A stretch of 53,037 nucleotides of DNA from Bryobacterales bacterium (GTDB lineage Bacteria; Acidobacteriota; Terriglobia; Bryobacterales; Bryobacteraceae), in NCBI GenBank assembly GCA_020851655.1, contig JADZCI010000311.1, positions 1 to 53,037 of the forward strand, given 5' to 3'. The position numbers and the translations under genes were made by a program. The notes below the pieces were generated by a model. That model was given only the letters and a program-made list of their open reading frames with translations. It ran no database searches and was not told the origin of the DNA. Each line of letters begins with the position of its first letter. Position 1 is the first letter of the stretch. Shown here one piece after another: positions 8,056 to 15,681 of this stretch.

Positions 8056-9144
8056 TTACTGGAAGACAATCCTCTTGCCGGTGCTGGCCGATTCCCGCGC
8101 GGCCGACAGGATCTCCGTCACAATCATGTTGTTCTCCAGCGACGACAACCCGGAAGGCCTCAGGCTGCCGCGGACGACCGATGCCAGGTAGGAAATCGAA
8201 TCGCGCTCCGGCGCGGGTAAGTCGCTCAGCGCGGCGGGTTGATCCGCGCTCTGGCCGGGCAGGCGCACGCGCAGCACATTCCCGCCGTAGGCAATGGCTT
8301 GGCCTTTCTGGCCGTAGACCTCGAGGTCTTTTCGATTGAAAGGCCAGTTCCAGGAGGCTTCGACGATCGATAGTGCGCCAGGGTATTCGATCAGAATCGC
8401 CGCCTCGTCATCGACGCGCGGGTAGATGGAGGGCTTCATCTGCTGGGTCACGGCGGTGACGGCCACGGGCCGCGCGTTGTCCATCAGCCAGGTCATCAGG
8501 TTGGCGCCGTAGCAGCCGAAGTCGAACAGCGCGCCCGCGCCATTCTTGACGGGATCGGAGAGCCAGGCCAGGAACTCCGGACCCACCCCGATCTCCTTTG
8601 GCCCGGGGTGCCCGTCCATGGCGACGACCTTGCGGATTTCGCCCAGCGCGTTGTCCTGTTTGACGAGTTTCCACAGGGCCGCATGGCTGCGATACCACGT
8701 GGTTTCGTAGTTGACGATGACGTGGATTCCCCCGTGCGCGGCCGCATTCTGGATGGCGCGGGCGTGTTCGACACTGACGGCCAGGGGCTTTTCCATCATC
8801 ACGTGCACCTTTTGCCTGGCGCAGGCTTCCACAATCGACTTGTGGTCAAAGGTGTTGCTGAAGGCGGCGACCGCATGCGGTTTGGCCCCCGACAGCAGAC
8901 CGCCGATATCGGAATAGAACAGACTCTGGCTCAGGCCGTAACGTTGCGCGTATTTGCGCTGTAAAGCGGCATCCGGCTCCTGGATTCCGGCGATCTCGAT
9001 CTCGGCACGGCCCCGGGCGGCGCGGAGGAATCCGTCCACGTGCCCGTGAACCAAGCCGGCAATCGCCACCCGGACAGGCTCTTGCGCCAAGGCTTCGGGA
9101 AGAAAGGCCGCCAGCAAACCCGCCGGCAACACGCGTCTTGTCAT
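8056..9144 (-). CDS. Gfo/Idh/MocA-family oxidoreductase with N-terminal export signal
   Basis: A second Gfo/Idh/MocA oxidoreductase (362 aa from the chosen ATG). The start at 9144 is preferred over an upstream in-frame codon (9192) because it places MTRRVLPAGLLAAFL...ALAQ, a signal peptide with paired arginines, at the N-terminus. A Rossmann-type segment RVAIAGLVHGHVDGF follows, then the EKP motif (MMEKPLAV) and a C-terminal substrate domain. The first loop lacks the classical GxGxxG and reads GLVHGHVDG, as in a subgroup of secreted members. It is convergent with the RraA-like gene (5-bp gap) and divergent from the NHL protein. The substrate is unknown, probably a sugar. Confidence 0.88.
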   Translation of the reverse strand: MTRRVLPAGLLAAFLPEALAQEPVRVAIAGLVHGHVDGFLRAARGRAEIEIAGIQEPDAALQRKYAQRYGLSQSLFYSDIGGLLSGAKPHAVAAFSNTFDHKSIVEACARQKVHVMMEKPLAVSVEHARAIQNAAAHGGIHVIVNYETTWYRSHAALWKLVKQDNALGEIRKVVAMDGHPGPKEIGVGPEFLAWLSDPVKNGAGALFDFGCYGANLMTWLMDNARPVAVTAVTQQMKPSIYPRVDDEAAILIEYPGALSIVEASWNWPFNRKDLEVYGQKGQAIAYGGNVLRVRLPGQSADQPAALSDLPAPERDSISYLASVVRGSLRPSGLSSLENNMIVTEILSAARESASTGKRIVFQ

Positions 9145-9219
9145 GACTCTCACTCTTATAGCACCGCCCTCGCTGGTATAGTCGGAGGGCATAGGCAGTT
9201 TCGGAATGTGGAAGGCGAA
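9145..9219. promoter_or_regulatory. Divergent promoter region between Gfo/Idh and NHL genes
   Basis: Rightward, an extended -10 TGG-TATAGT lies at 9174-9182, giving a leader of about 30 bases for the gene at 9220. Leftward, TATAAG (9160-9155) lies only 10 bases before the ATG at 9144, which would give a near-leaderless transcript. No clear -35 hexamers were found. Confidence 0.35.
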
Positions 9220-10092
9220 ATGAGGAACCGTTGTTTCCGCTTGCTGGGCGTCTCGTTCGGACTCGGCATGTTCATTCTTTCCGCCCAGCCTCCGACCGGA
9301 ATCGTGGCAACGCGCCAGGGAGAGATCTATTTTGCCGACTCGGGCGCGGGTGTGTGGAAACGCGATCCAAACGGAAGACTCACACTGCTGGAGTCCACCG
9401 CCATGCAGTCCCTGGCCCTCGACGTGGAAGGCAACTTAACGGAAGCCAGTCTCGATCCCATCCAGAGGGTCACGGCCAAAGGCGCCGCGCCCGCTCTGCT
9501 GGCCGGAGACGAGACGCCGGTTACGGTTTCCGATGACGGCCACCTCTTCTACGCCACCTCGGCGAACGGGCAAGTCGAGATCGTCCGGCTGAGGCCCAAT
9601 GGAGAGAGGTTTGTGGTGGCCAGCCTCCCGGTGAATCCAAAGGACAGGAAACTCCGCGCGGTGAACGGCATCGCCGCCGGACCCGGCAACGCGATCTACC
9701 TGACCGGCAATCACGCCATCCGCCTCGTGACGCCGCGAGGCGAAGTGACCACCATCGCCGGTCCCCTCAACCCGGCCGGGTGCGAAGCGATTCCCGCGAT
9801 AAAAAAAGACTGGCGGCCTTACCTTACCGGCATAGCGGTGGATACCAACGGCACGGCTTATGTGGCGGCGACAGGCTGTGGAACCGTGCTCAAGGTGACG
9901 CCGGACGGAAAGGTGAGCACGATCCACAAGACACAGCCGCCGTGGACACCCACGGGCATCGCCATTTCACGAGGCGACCTGTACGTGCTCGAGTACTCCT
10001 ACGCAGCCTCGAAAAATCCCAGTGATTGGACGCCGCGGGTCGTGAAGCTGACGGCTGTCTCCGTTTCTGTCGTTGCGACGGTTACGCGCTGA
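9220..10092 (+). CDS. Secreted NHL-repeat-like beta-propeller protein
   Basis: A 290-aa exported protein with a signal peptide (RLLGVSFGLGMFILSAQ) and several repeats of the NHL/SMP-30 beta-propeller type, for example TRQGEIYFADSG, GPGNAIYLTGNHAIRLVTPRGEVTTIAG and DTNGTAYVAATGCGTVLKVTPDGKV. No catalytic residues of a known lactonase could be assigned with confidence. The start at 9220 fits the signal peptide and is better than upstream in-frame codons, which would run into the divergent neighbour. The stop abuts the convergent DUF1080 gene with no gap. It probably has a binding or lactonase-like role in the surrounding carbohydrate locus, but this is a guess. Confidence 0.82.
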   Translation: MRNRCFRLLGVSFGLGMFILSAQPPTGIVATRQGEIYFADSGAGVWKRDPNGRLTLLESTAMQSLALDVEGNLTEASLDPIQRVTAKGAAPALLAGDETPVTVSDDGHLFYATSANGQVEIVRLRPNGERFVVASLPVNPKDRKLRAVNGIAAGPGNAIYLTGNHAIRLVTPRGEVTTIAGPLNPAGCEAIPAIKKDWRPYLTGIAVDTNGTAYVAATGCGTVLKVTPDGKVSTIHKTQPPWTPTGIAISRGDLYVLEYSYAASKNPSDWTPRVVKLTAVSVSVVATVTR

Positions 10093-11307
10093 CTACCGCG
10101 CCGGCACGAGGATCTCGATATCTTTGAACCAGATTTCAGTAGGGCGGCGGGAACCGTGCGCCTGCAACGCCAGGTGGCCATCCAGGCGCCCGGGCGTGTC
10201 ATTGAGCAACTCCATCGTCTTCACCCCGTTCACGTGAAAGACGATCTTATGGCCGTGCAGGGAGGCGGTGAGATCATTCCAGTCACCGGGCATGACGGCG
10301 GCGTTGTCCTCGGGTCCGGTGACCCACTTGCGCCCGTTGGCGCCGGTCTCCCAGAATCCTCCGGTTCCTTTGGCGTCATCGATCTCGACTTCGTACCCCG
10401 CCAGAGTGTCTTGCGCGGCGCGGAGGAAAAACCCGGAATTGCCTTTGGTCATCTTGAACTTCAGCCGCGCGGTGATATCGCCGAATGACTGGGCGGAAAC
10501 GATGAAGCCGATGCGCGTATCGCCGTCCACGCTTTGGGCATGGATCGCGCCGTTCTCGACCGTGAAACTCCCGCCTCCGCGATGTGCCCAACCGTTGAGG
10601 GTCTGGCCATCCCAAAGCGGCTTCCACACGTGGCGTCCGCGGTCCTGAATGCGGAGATTGCGCCAGCGAACCTGCGCCGGCTTCTCCCCCTTATACGCGT
10701 GGACTTGTAGCGCGATGAAGCCGGATTGGTCCAGCGAGTCGGTGAGGTTCGCACAAGGGACATCGTTCACCCAGACGCGTATGTTGTCGCCCTCGGCGAC
10801 CACGCGGTACCGGTTCCACTGATTGTCTTTGAAAGCCTTGGAGGCCGCTGGATCGGACGAGATGTTGGCCAGCCAGCCACGCCGTGCTTCGTCGTAAATC
10901 CCGCCTGAGGCACCCGACTCTTCGTTGGCGATTTCCACCTGGTAGCCGTAGACGCGCCCGGCGGGTGTCTTTCGGGCGGTAAGCTGTTTACCGTCGAGCG
11001 AATGGATCATTTGCCCGGGTGAGTAGCGGTGGCTCCGGATCTGGACGCCGGAATTCAACGCCGGGTCGGTCCGGGTCTCAAACTCGAGGACGAAGTCGCC
11101 ATACTCCCTGGTTGTGCACAGGAAGCTGTTTGGGCTGCCCTCGGCGGTCGTGCCGGTGATCGTGCCGCCTTCCACTTTGTAGGAGGCTTTGCCGTTGCAG
11201 ACCTCCCAACCGCTCAGGGTCTTGCCATCGAACAAAGGCGTCCACGAGCCTTCTTGCGCGGAGGCGATCACACAAATAACGCAGGCGAGCCAAAGGATGC
11301 GGATCAT
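10093..11307 (-). CDS. Secreted protein with two tandem DUF1080 domains
   Basis: A 404-aa exported protein (signal peptide MIRILWLACVICVIASAQ) made of two DUF1080 (3-keto-disaccharide hydrolase/concanavalin-like) domains. Domain 1 spans about residues 20-215 (WTPLFDGKTLSGW ... NSGVQIRS) and domain 2 about 225-404 (VWKPLWDGQTLNGW ... NSGFFLRA). Most family members have one domain. The start at 11307 gives the signal peptide. An upstream in-frame codon would run into the next gene. DUF1080 members hydrolyse 3-keto-glycosides made by Gfo/Idh or GMC oxidases, which fits the neighbouring oxidoreductases. It lies 25 bp behind the 2-TM protein gene. Confidence 0.9.
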   Translation of the reverse strand: MIRILWLACVICVIASAQEGSWTPLFDGKTLSGWEVCNGKASYKVEGGTITGTTAEGSPNSFLCTTREYGDFVLEFETRTDPALNSGVQIRSHRYSPGQMIHSLDGKQLTARKTPAGRVYGYQVEIANEESGASGGIYDEARRGWLANISSDPAASKAFKDNQWNRYRVVAEGDNIRVWVNDVPCANLTDSLDQSGFIALQVHAYKGEKPAQVRWRNLRIQDRGRHVWKPLWDGQTLNGWAHRGGGSFTVENGAIHAQSVDGDTRIGFIVSAQSFGDITARLKFKMTKGNSGFFLRAAQDTLAGYEVEIDDAKGTGGFWETGANGRKWVTGPEDNAAVMPGDWNDLTASLHGHKIVFHVNGVKTMELLNDTPGRLDGHLALQAHGSRRPTEIWFKDIEILVPAR

Positions 11308-11332
11308 TGCCCCAACATGATACCCGAGCCCG

Positions 11333-11758
11333 TTATAGTCCCGCTTTTCGCACTTCACGGTTCATCAGCCAGCGGGCTACCCAGGAAGCCGCCGCAATGC
11401 TCCAGAACGCCCAGATCACGCCGGTGTGCTCTGGCCAGAACAGGAAGCGCACACCGTTTTCGCCGCCAATCAAACTGAATGGCAGCAAAGTGAAAGCGAT
11501 GCCCGTGGCCGTAAACATCGTTCGCAGACCGATGAACTGCCGCGTCTGCTGAAGCGCCTTGGCCGCCTGGTCACGGGCGCCGGGACGGGTCTCATGCAAC
11601 AACGGCGCTTGAGCCAGTTTCAGTCTCTGGGCCAACTCCGCGTTGTGCTTGGCATACTGCTCGACGACAGCGCGCGTTCCTGGCAGTGCTTCGCCGCTGA
11701 GATACACCGCCGACAAGTCTTCGATCACGTCATCGACGTGTTCATCGGGAATGTTCAT
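11333..11758 (-). CDS. Two-TM membrane protein, putative anti-sigma or sigma-coupled regulator
   Basis: A 141-aa protein with an acidic, soluble N-terminal half (about 1-75: IPDEHVDDVIEDLSAVYLSGEALPG) and two membrane helices (about 78-98 and 107-128), ending in a short basic tail. ATG 11758 is preferred over the TTG at 11767 because GGAG lies at a good distance. It overlaps the sigma gene by 17 bp, the usual arrangement of an anti-sigma factor. It lacks the His-x3-Cys-x2-Cys motif of zinc anti-sigma factors, so it would be a different class. No family name can be given with certainty. The anti-sigma role is inferred from position and topology. Confidence 0.8.
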   Translation of the reverse strand: MNIPDEHVDDVIEDLSAVYLSGEALPGTRAVVEQYAKHNAELAQRLKLAQAPLLHETRPGARDQAAKALQQTRQFIGLRTMFTATGIAFTLLPFSLIGGENGVRFLFWPEHTGVIWAFWSIAAASWVARWLMNREVRKAGL

Positions 11759-12254
11759 GTTTGACAATCTCCTCGCGGCCCAGCAATGTGGCCAGTTTCA
11801 AGCGGGCGCGGTAGATCCGGACCTTCAGCGTTGCCACCGGAATTCGTAGTACGGCGGCAGCCTCGTCGTAGGTCAAGCCGCCGGCGGCGGTGAGCAGGAG
11901 GGGGTCCCGGTAGTCTTGGCTCAATTCGGCCAGCGCCGCCAGAGTCCTCTCCAGATCGAGTCTTGAATCGGATGCGCCTTCCGGGGCGGCCAGTTCAGCC
12001 GGCGGAGACTTCCAGCGGCGGGATTCGCGAAACCCGTCCCGGGCGAGGTTGCGCGCAATCGACAGCAGATAGCTCTTTGCCGTATTCAACCGGATCCGGC
12101 CCCGTCCCGTCCACGCCCGAAAAAATGTCTCCGCGGTGATCTCGGCCGCCGTATCTTCGTTTCCGGTCAAGTACCGGATGTAGCGGAAGACGTCGTCCGA
12201 GTACGCGGCGTACATGGCTTCGAAGGTGGTGGGTTCCATCCCTTGCACTGACAC
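11742..12254 (-). CDS. ECF-family RNA polymerase sigma factor
   Basis: A 170-aa sigma-70-like factor with region 2 (about 10-75: FEAMYAAYSDDVFRYIRYLTGN, AAEITAETFFRAW, YLLSIARNLARDGFR) and region 4 (about 105-158: LSQDYRDPLLLTAAGGLTYDEAAAVLRIPVATLKVRIYRARLKL). It redirects polymerase to a set of promoters, probably in response to an envelope signal, since a membrane protein is coupled to its 3' end. A GTG (12254) and an ATG (12239) are both possible starts. Neither has a strong ribosome site. The gap to the upstream VOC gene is 71 bp, enough for its own promoter. Confidence 0.93.
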   Translation of the reverse strand: MSVQGMEPTTFEAMYAAYSDDVFRYIRYLTGNEDTAAEITAETFFRAWTGRGRIRLNTAKSYLLSIARNLARDGFRESRRWKSPPAELAAPEGASDSRLDLERTLAALAELSQDYRDPLLLTAAGGLTYDEAAAVLRIPVATLKVRIYRARLKLATLLGREEIVKHEHSR

Positions 12255-12325
12255 TACGATTTCGCTGGCGGAAAGTTACAAGCGATTTTCGAAGTTTCCC
12301 GCGAGTACCGGCCCGTGGCCGGGCG

Positions 12326-12721
12326 CTATGGAAGAGGGACGCCGCGCTCCAGCAGGTGCAGATAATTGCCTTCCGGATCGGTGAAAAAGACGACCTTGTT
12401 GCCCTTGCTTTCGGCGGGCTCACTAATAAAATTGACGTTCCGGGCGCGAAGCGCGGCGACGGCTTCGTCGAACCCTGTGACGGTGAGCGCAAGGTGCCGG
12501 ATTCCTTGCGTCTTGAGCGTCTGCTCGCCGCGGTCCGAATCGGCGTGGATCAGTTCGATCATCGTACCGTTGGGCGCCTTGACAAAGATCGCATTCGCGG
12601 ATTTGTAGTTGACCGTGAACCCGAGCGTGTTGACGTACCAATCGGCAAGCGCCGCGATATCCTTGCCGGCAATGGCGGTGTGTTCGATTCCGTGTACCAA
12701 TTTGAGAGTCTCCGCTCCCAT
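12326..12721 (-). CDS. VOC (glyoxalase/bleomycin-resistance fold) family protein
   Basis: A 131-aa single VOC domain with paired beta-alpha-beta-beta-beta modules: GIEHTAIAGKDIAALADWYVNTLGF and IRHLALTVTGFDEAVAALRARNV. Candidate metal ligands are H13, E57 (MIELIH), H76 and E122 (LHLLERG). It is cytoplasmic and of the usual length for the family. It begins 4 bp after the stop of the 65-aa gene, so the two are probably co-transcribed. The substrate cannot be read from sequence. VOC enzymes include glyoxalases, dioxygenases, epimerases and drug-binding proteins. Confidence 0.9.
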   Translation of the reverse strand: MGAETLKLVHGIEHTAIAGKDIAALADWYVNTLGFTVNYKSANAIFVKAPNGTMIELIHADSDRGEQTLKTQGIRHLALTVTGFDEAVAALRARNVNFISEPAESKGNKVVFFTDPEGNYLHLLERGVPLP

Positions 12722-12725
12722 TATG

Positions 12726-12923
12726 TCAGGCGCTCATGCGCGCGGCCCAATGCAGAAAGCGCGCCAACTCGCGGCGGGCGCGCCACAGTAACTTCCAGAA
12801 GTCTCCGGCGCGGATTTCGCTCGCTTCCAGGCCCGAGTAGGTTTCGATTCGCCAGCGCAGGTACGGGCTGCGCCAGGGCGTGAGACGGTATCCTTTGCTC
12901 GCCCTCCACAGGAATCGCAGCAT
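12726..12923 (-). CDS. Small Trp/Arg-rich protein of unknown function (65 aa)
   Basis: The 65 residues contain six tryptophans and about thirteen arginines, with the pattern PWRSPYLRWRIETY in the middle and LLWRARRELARFL near the end. There is no signal peptide or clear membrane span. It sits in a compact operon, 9 bp behind a VWA gene and 4 bp before a VOC gene, which supports it as a real gene. From memory, similar small basic proteins of this pattern occur in other acidobacteria. A nucleic-acid-binding or membrane-surface role is possible, but nothing shows it. Confidence 0.72.
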   Translation of the reverse strand: MLRFLWRASKGYRLTPWRSPYLRWRIETYSGLEASEIRAGDFWKLLWRARRELARFLHWAARMSA

Positions 12924-12932
12924 GAAATGAGC

Positions 12933-13868
12933 CTAGGGTCTCGGGGCGCCGATTTGCGACATCGCCACTTTGTGCGCCACCTCGGGCGTCGCGTAGTAGC
13001 CGGTTCGCGTCCGGACGGTTCCGCCTTTTGCCGTCACCTTGATCTGCCGGAAACTCCCGTCCAGGTTCTGATTGGTAGGGCTGTAGGCGAGCACATACTG
13101 GTTGCGGATGTCGTGGGCCACCTGGACTGCCAGCGACTCGACTTCGGAGGAGTCGTCCGGGTAGTAGGAGGCGCCGCCGGACGCCGTAGTGATGGCATTG
13201 ATCGCCCGCTTGGCTTTGCCCGCTTCGCGCTTGTCTTCCTGGGCCAGCAGACCGATGGCGTAAATCACAATCTGATCGGCCTTGTGGATCTTCTCGACCA
13301 GTTTCTCGAGCGTGATCCCCATCGATGCGGTATCGTTGCCGTCGGTGACGACGAGAAGAACCTTCTTATCTCTCTTGCCTTCCTGTCTCAGGTGGTCCAT
13401 CGACATGCTGATGGCGTCGCGCATCGCGGTGCCACCCTTAGAGTCGATGCGCGCCAAACCTTCCTCCATCTTGTTCATGTCGCCCGTAAACGGCACGTCC
13501 AGAAACGCGTCGTCATTGAAGTTGACAATGAAGACTTCGTCGTTCTTATTCGACGCCTTGACCAGGGCGCGCGCGGCGGCCTCCACCTTCTGGCGTTTAT
13601 CCCGCATACTGCCGCTGTTGTCGATGACGATGCCGAGCGAAACCGGAATGTCCTCACGGCGGAAGATCTTGAGCTGCTGCTCGACATTGTTCTCGTATAC
13701 CTTGAACGCCTCGCGTGGCAGGTTGGTGACAAGCTTGCCCGACCGGTCAAGAACGCTGGCGTGCAACACGACCAGGCGCGTATCCGTGCGGAAAGTGGGC
13801 TGATCGTCCTGAGCCCGCACGGCTAGGGCAAAGAGTGCAAAAACAAGGAATTTACTGAGATGGAGCAT
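12933..13868 (-). CDS. Secreted VWA-domain protein (copy 2)
   Basis: A 311-aa exported protein with a signal peptide (FLVFALFALAVRAQ), a beta-rich N-terminal segment (TDTRLVVLHASVLDRSGKLVTNL) and a von Willebrand factor A domain (about 78-270). Its metal-ion-dependent adhesion site is intact: D-x-S-x-S as DNSGSMR, a threonine in GGTAMRDAI, and D in VVTDGNDTAS. It resembles the VWA proteins common in acidobacteria (TIGR03436-type). Its start overlaps the stop of the related upstream gene by 17 bp. It probably mediates metal-dependent protein contacts in the periplasm. The partner is unknown. Confidence 0.92.
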   Translation of the reverse strand: MLHLSKFLVFALFALAVRAQDDQPTFRTDTRLVVLHASVLDRSGKLVTNLPREAFKVYENNVEQQLKIFRREDIPVSLGIVIDNSGSMRDKRQKVEAAARALVKASNKNDEVFIVNFNDDAFLDVPFTGDMNKMEEGLARIDSKGGTAMRDAISMSMDHLRQEGKRDKKVLLVVTDGNDTASMGITLEKLVEKIHKADQIVIYAIGLLAQEDKREAGKAKRAINAITTASGGASYYPDDSSEVESLAVQVAHDIRNQYVLAYSPTNQNLDGSFRQIKVTAKGGTVRTRTGYYATPEVAHKVAMSQIGAPRP

Positions 13869-14841
13869 AGTATCCCTGGCGGAAAAGGGCTCGAAGAGGC
13901 GGCATGCCGCGTGGCTGATTTAATTTTACCTGGACTCTCCGGTACTTGCCGTCCCTGACCTGGTTCTTCGAGATGTAGCCCAACACATATTGGTTGCGCA
14001 ATTCAATTCCGATCTTGGCGGCAACGTCCGGCAGTTCATTTATATTGTCGACCGGGAAGTGCCGCCCGCCGGTCATCTCGGCGAGCTCGTTGAGCAGGTT
14101 GGGGCCGCTCAGTTCTTCCGCGGTTCGCCCGCGAGCACCCATCGGCTCAAAAATACCGATGGCGTAAATCTGCGCGTCGGCTTCCCGCAGCCGGTTTCGC
14201 ACCTCGCTTTCCGTATAGCGGCTCGAATTGTCGCCCCCATCGGATATGACCAGCAGGGCCTTGCGCGGGTTCCGGCCCTTCTTCAGCGTCGCCAGAGCCT
14301 GGTAGATGCCGTCCAGCAGGGCGGTCCGGCCTTTGGCTTGGGTGAAAGTGAGACGGTTCTGAATCTCCTCGGTTTGTTGGGTAAAGGGAACCAATAGTTG
14401 GGGACGATCGTTGAATTGCAGAAGGAAGAACTCGTCTTCGGGGTTGGCGGTCTTGAAGAATTGAGCCGCTGCCTGCCGCGACTTGAAGAGCTTGTTGTTC
14501 ATGCTTCCGCTGGCATCGAAGACCAAGCCGATTGAGAGCGGCGCGTCGAAACTGGCGAAATAGGCGACTTCCTGTTCGACCTTGTCTTCCAGGACTCGGA
14601 AATTCTCTTTTTCCATCCCCGTCACAAACTGGTTGAGCGGCGTCGTTACGGTGACCGGGATCAACACCAGGTTGGTGTCGACGCGGATGTTGGGGACGAT
14701 GCGCTCTTCTTCCTTGGCATCGCCGGGCTTCGGACGCGAGGGCAGCGTTGGCCGCACTTCCTGGCCGGGCATCGCGAATCCCGTTAGGAACAATGCAAAC
14801 CCAAGGAGCGTACGAACCAAACGCCTGCGGGGAGCCTTCAT
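13852..14841 (-). CDS. Secreted VWA-domain protein (copy 1)
   Basis: A 329-aa exported VWA protein with a signal peptide (LLGFALFLTGFAMPGQ), a proline/charged linker (RPTLPSRPKPGDAKEEE), and a VWA domain whose MIDAS reads DASGSMN, with GRTALLDGI and VISDGGDNSS supplying the other metal residues. It shares layout and many motifs with the next gene (LVLIPVTV / LVVLHASV, RNQYVLGY / RNQYVLAY), so the two arose by duplication. It is first in the leftward run that continues to the VOC gene, and it is divergent from kdsB with a 60-bp gap. Confidence 0.92.
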   Translation of the reverse strand: MKAPRRRLVRTLLGFALFLTGFAMPGQEVRPTLPSRPKPGDAKEEERIVPNIRVDTNLVLIPVTVTTPLNQFVTGMEKENFRVLEDKVEQEVAYFASFDAPLSIGLVFDASGSMNNKLFKSRQAAAQFFKTANPEDEFFLLQFNDRPQLLVPFTQQTEEIQNRLTFTQAKGRTALLDGIYQALATLKKGRNPRKALLVISDGGDNSSRYTESEVRNRLREADAQIYAIGIFEPMGARGRTAEELSGPNLLNELAEMTGGRHFPVDNINELPDVAAKIGIELRNQYVLGYISKNQVRDGKYRRVQVKLNQPRGMPPLRALFRQGYYAPSQ

Positions 14842-14901
14842 CTTGATCCCCTCCGGGCCTCCTGCCTATAGGATGCTCTATTTTGGAGCGGCGGTGAAGA
14901 G

Positions 14902-15681
14902 ATGACCATGGGTTCCGTGCTATATTCGATTGTGCCCCCATCGATTGTGGGCGTGATTCCCGCCCGCTTCGCTTCGAGCAGATTCCCCGGAAAACCTGTC
15001 GCCACAATCGCCGGCAAGCCCATGATCCAGCACGTCTGGGAACGGGCCAGCCAGTCGCGGTATCTACAGCGTGTCGTCATTGCCACCGACGATGATCGTA
15101 TCGGACAGGTAGCTCGCAGTTTTGGCGCCGAGGTCGCATGGACGCGCTCCGATCACCTCTCCGGGACCGACCGCGTCGCCGAAGCCGCCGCGGCAACCAA
15201 CGCCCAACTCATCGTCAACATACAGGGGGACGAGCCCCTCATCGATCCGGCCGCCATCGACACAGCTATCCTCAGTCTGTTAGACGATCCAGGCACGGAA
15301 ATGGGCACATTGAAAAAACGAATCTCCTGCCAGGACGAGATAGGGAATCCCAATGTCGTCAAGGTTGTGACCGACCACAACGGCTATGCCTTGTATTTTT
15401 CGCGTTCGCCAGTGCCGTACTGCCGTGAAGGTTCGGCCTTGTACTGGCGTCACGTGGGGCTGTACGTCTACCGGCGGGCACTGCTGCTGAACTATTCCAA
15501 CCTGAAGCCCGGAGTGCTGGAGCAAGCCGAAAAGCTCGAGCAACTGCGCGCGCTCGAAAACGGGATCCCGATCCGGGTGGTGGAGACCGAATACGAAACG
15601 ATTGGCGTGGACACGCCGGATGATCTGGAGGCTGTGGAAAAATTGTTTGCCGCTTCATCGCCTCGGAGGCACGATGGCTAA
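14902..15681 (+). CDS. kdsB: 3-deoxy-manno-octulosonate cytidylyltransferase
   Basis: CMP-Kdo synthetase activates Kdo with CTP for lipopolysaccharide inner-core assembly in the cytoplasm. Diagnostic motifs are [14 protein letters not shown] near the N-terminus, [17 protein letters not shown] and [10 protein letters not shown]. The length of 259 aa is close to the family norm of about 250. The first ATG is at 14902. The second ATG at 14908 has the better ribosome-site spacing, and the extra residues before IVGVIPAR are not conserved. The gene overlaps pyrG by 8 bp, a fitting pairing because pyrG makes the CTP that KdsB consumes. Confidence 0.96.
   Translation: MTMGSVLYSIVPPSIVGVIPARFASSRFPGKPVATIAGKPMIQHVWERASQSRYLQRVVIATDDDRIGQVARSFGAEVAWTRSDHLSGTDRVAEAAAATNAQLIVNIQGDEPLIDPAAIDTAILSLLDDPGTEMGTLKKRISCQDEIGNPNVVKVVTDHNGYALYFSRSPVPYCREGSALYWRHVGLYVYRRALLLNYSNLKPGVLEQAEKLEQLRALENGIPIRVVETEYETIGVDTPDDLEAVEKLFAASSPRRHDG

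Noticed and set aside
12927..13826. A 299-codon open frame on the plus strand
   Set aside because: It is antisense to a VWA gene with an intact MIDAS site.
15602..15673. Earlier in-frame start for CTP synthase
   Set aside because: Residues upstream of [10 protein letters not shown] are encoded by kdsB in another frame and are not like PyrG. GGAGG sits correctly before 15674.
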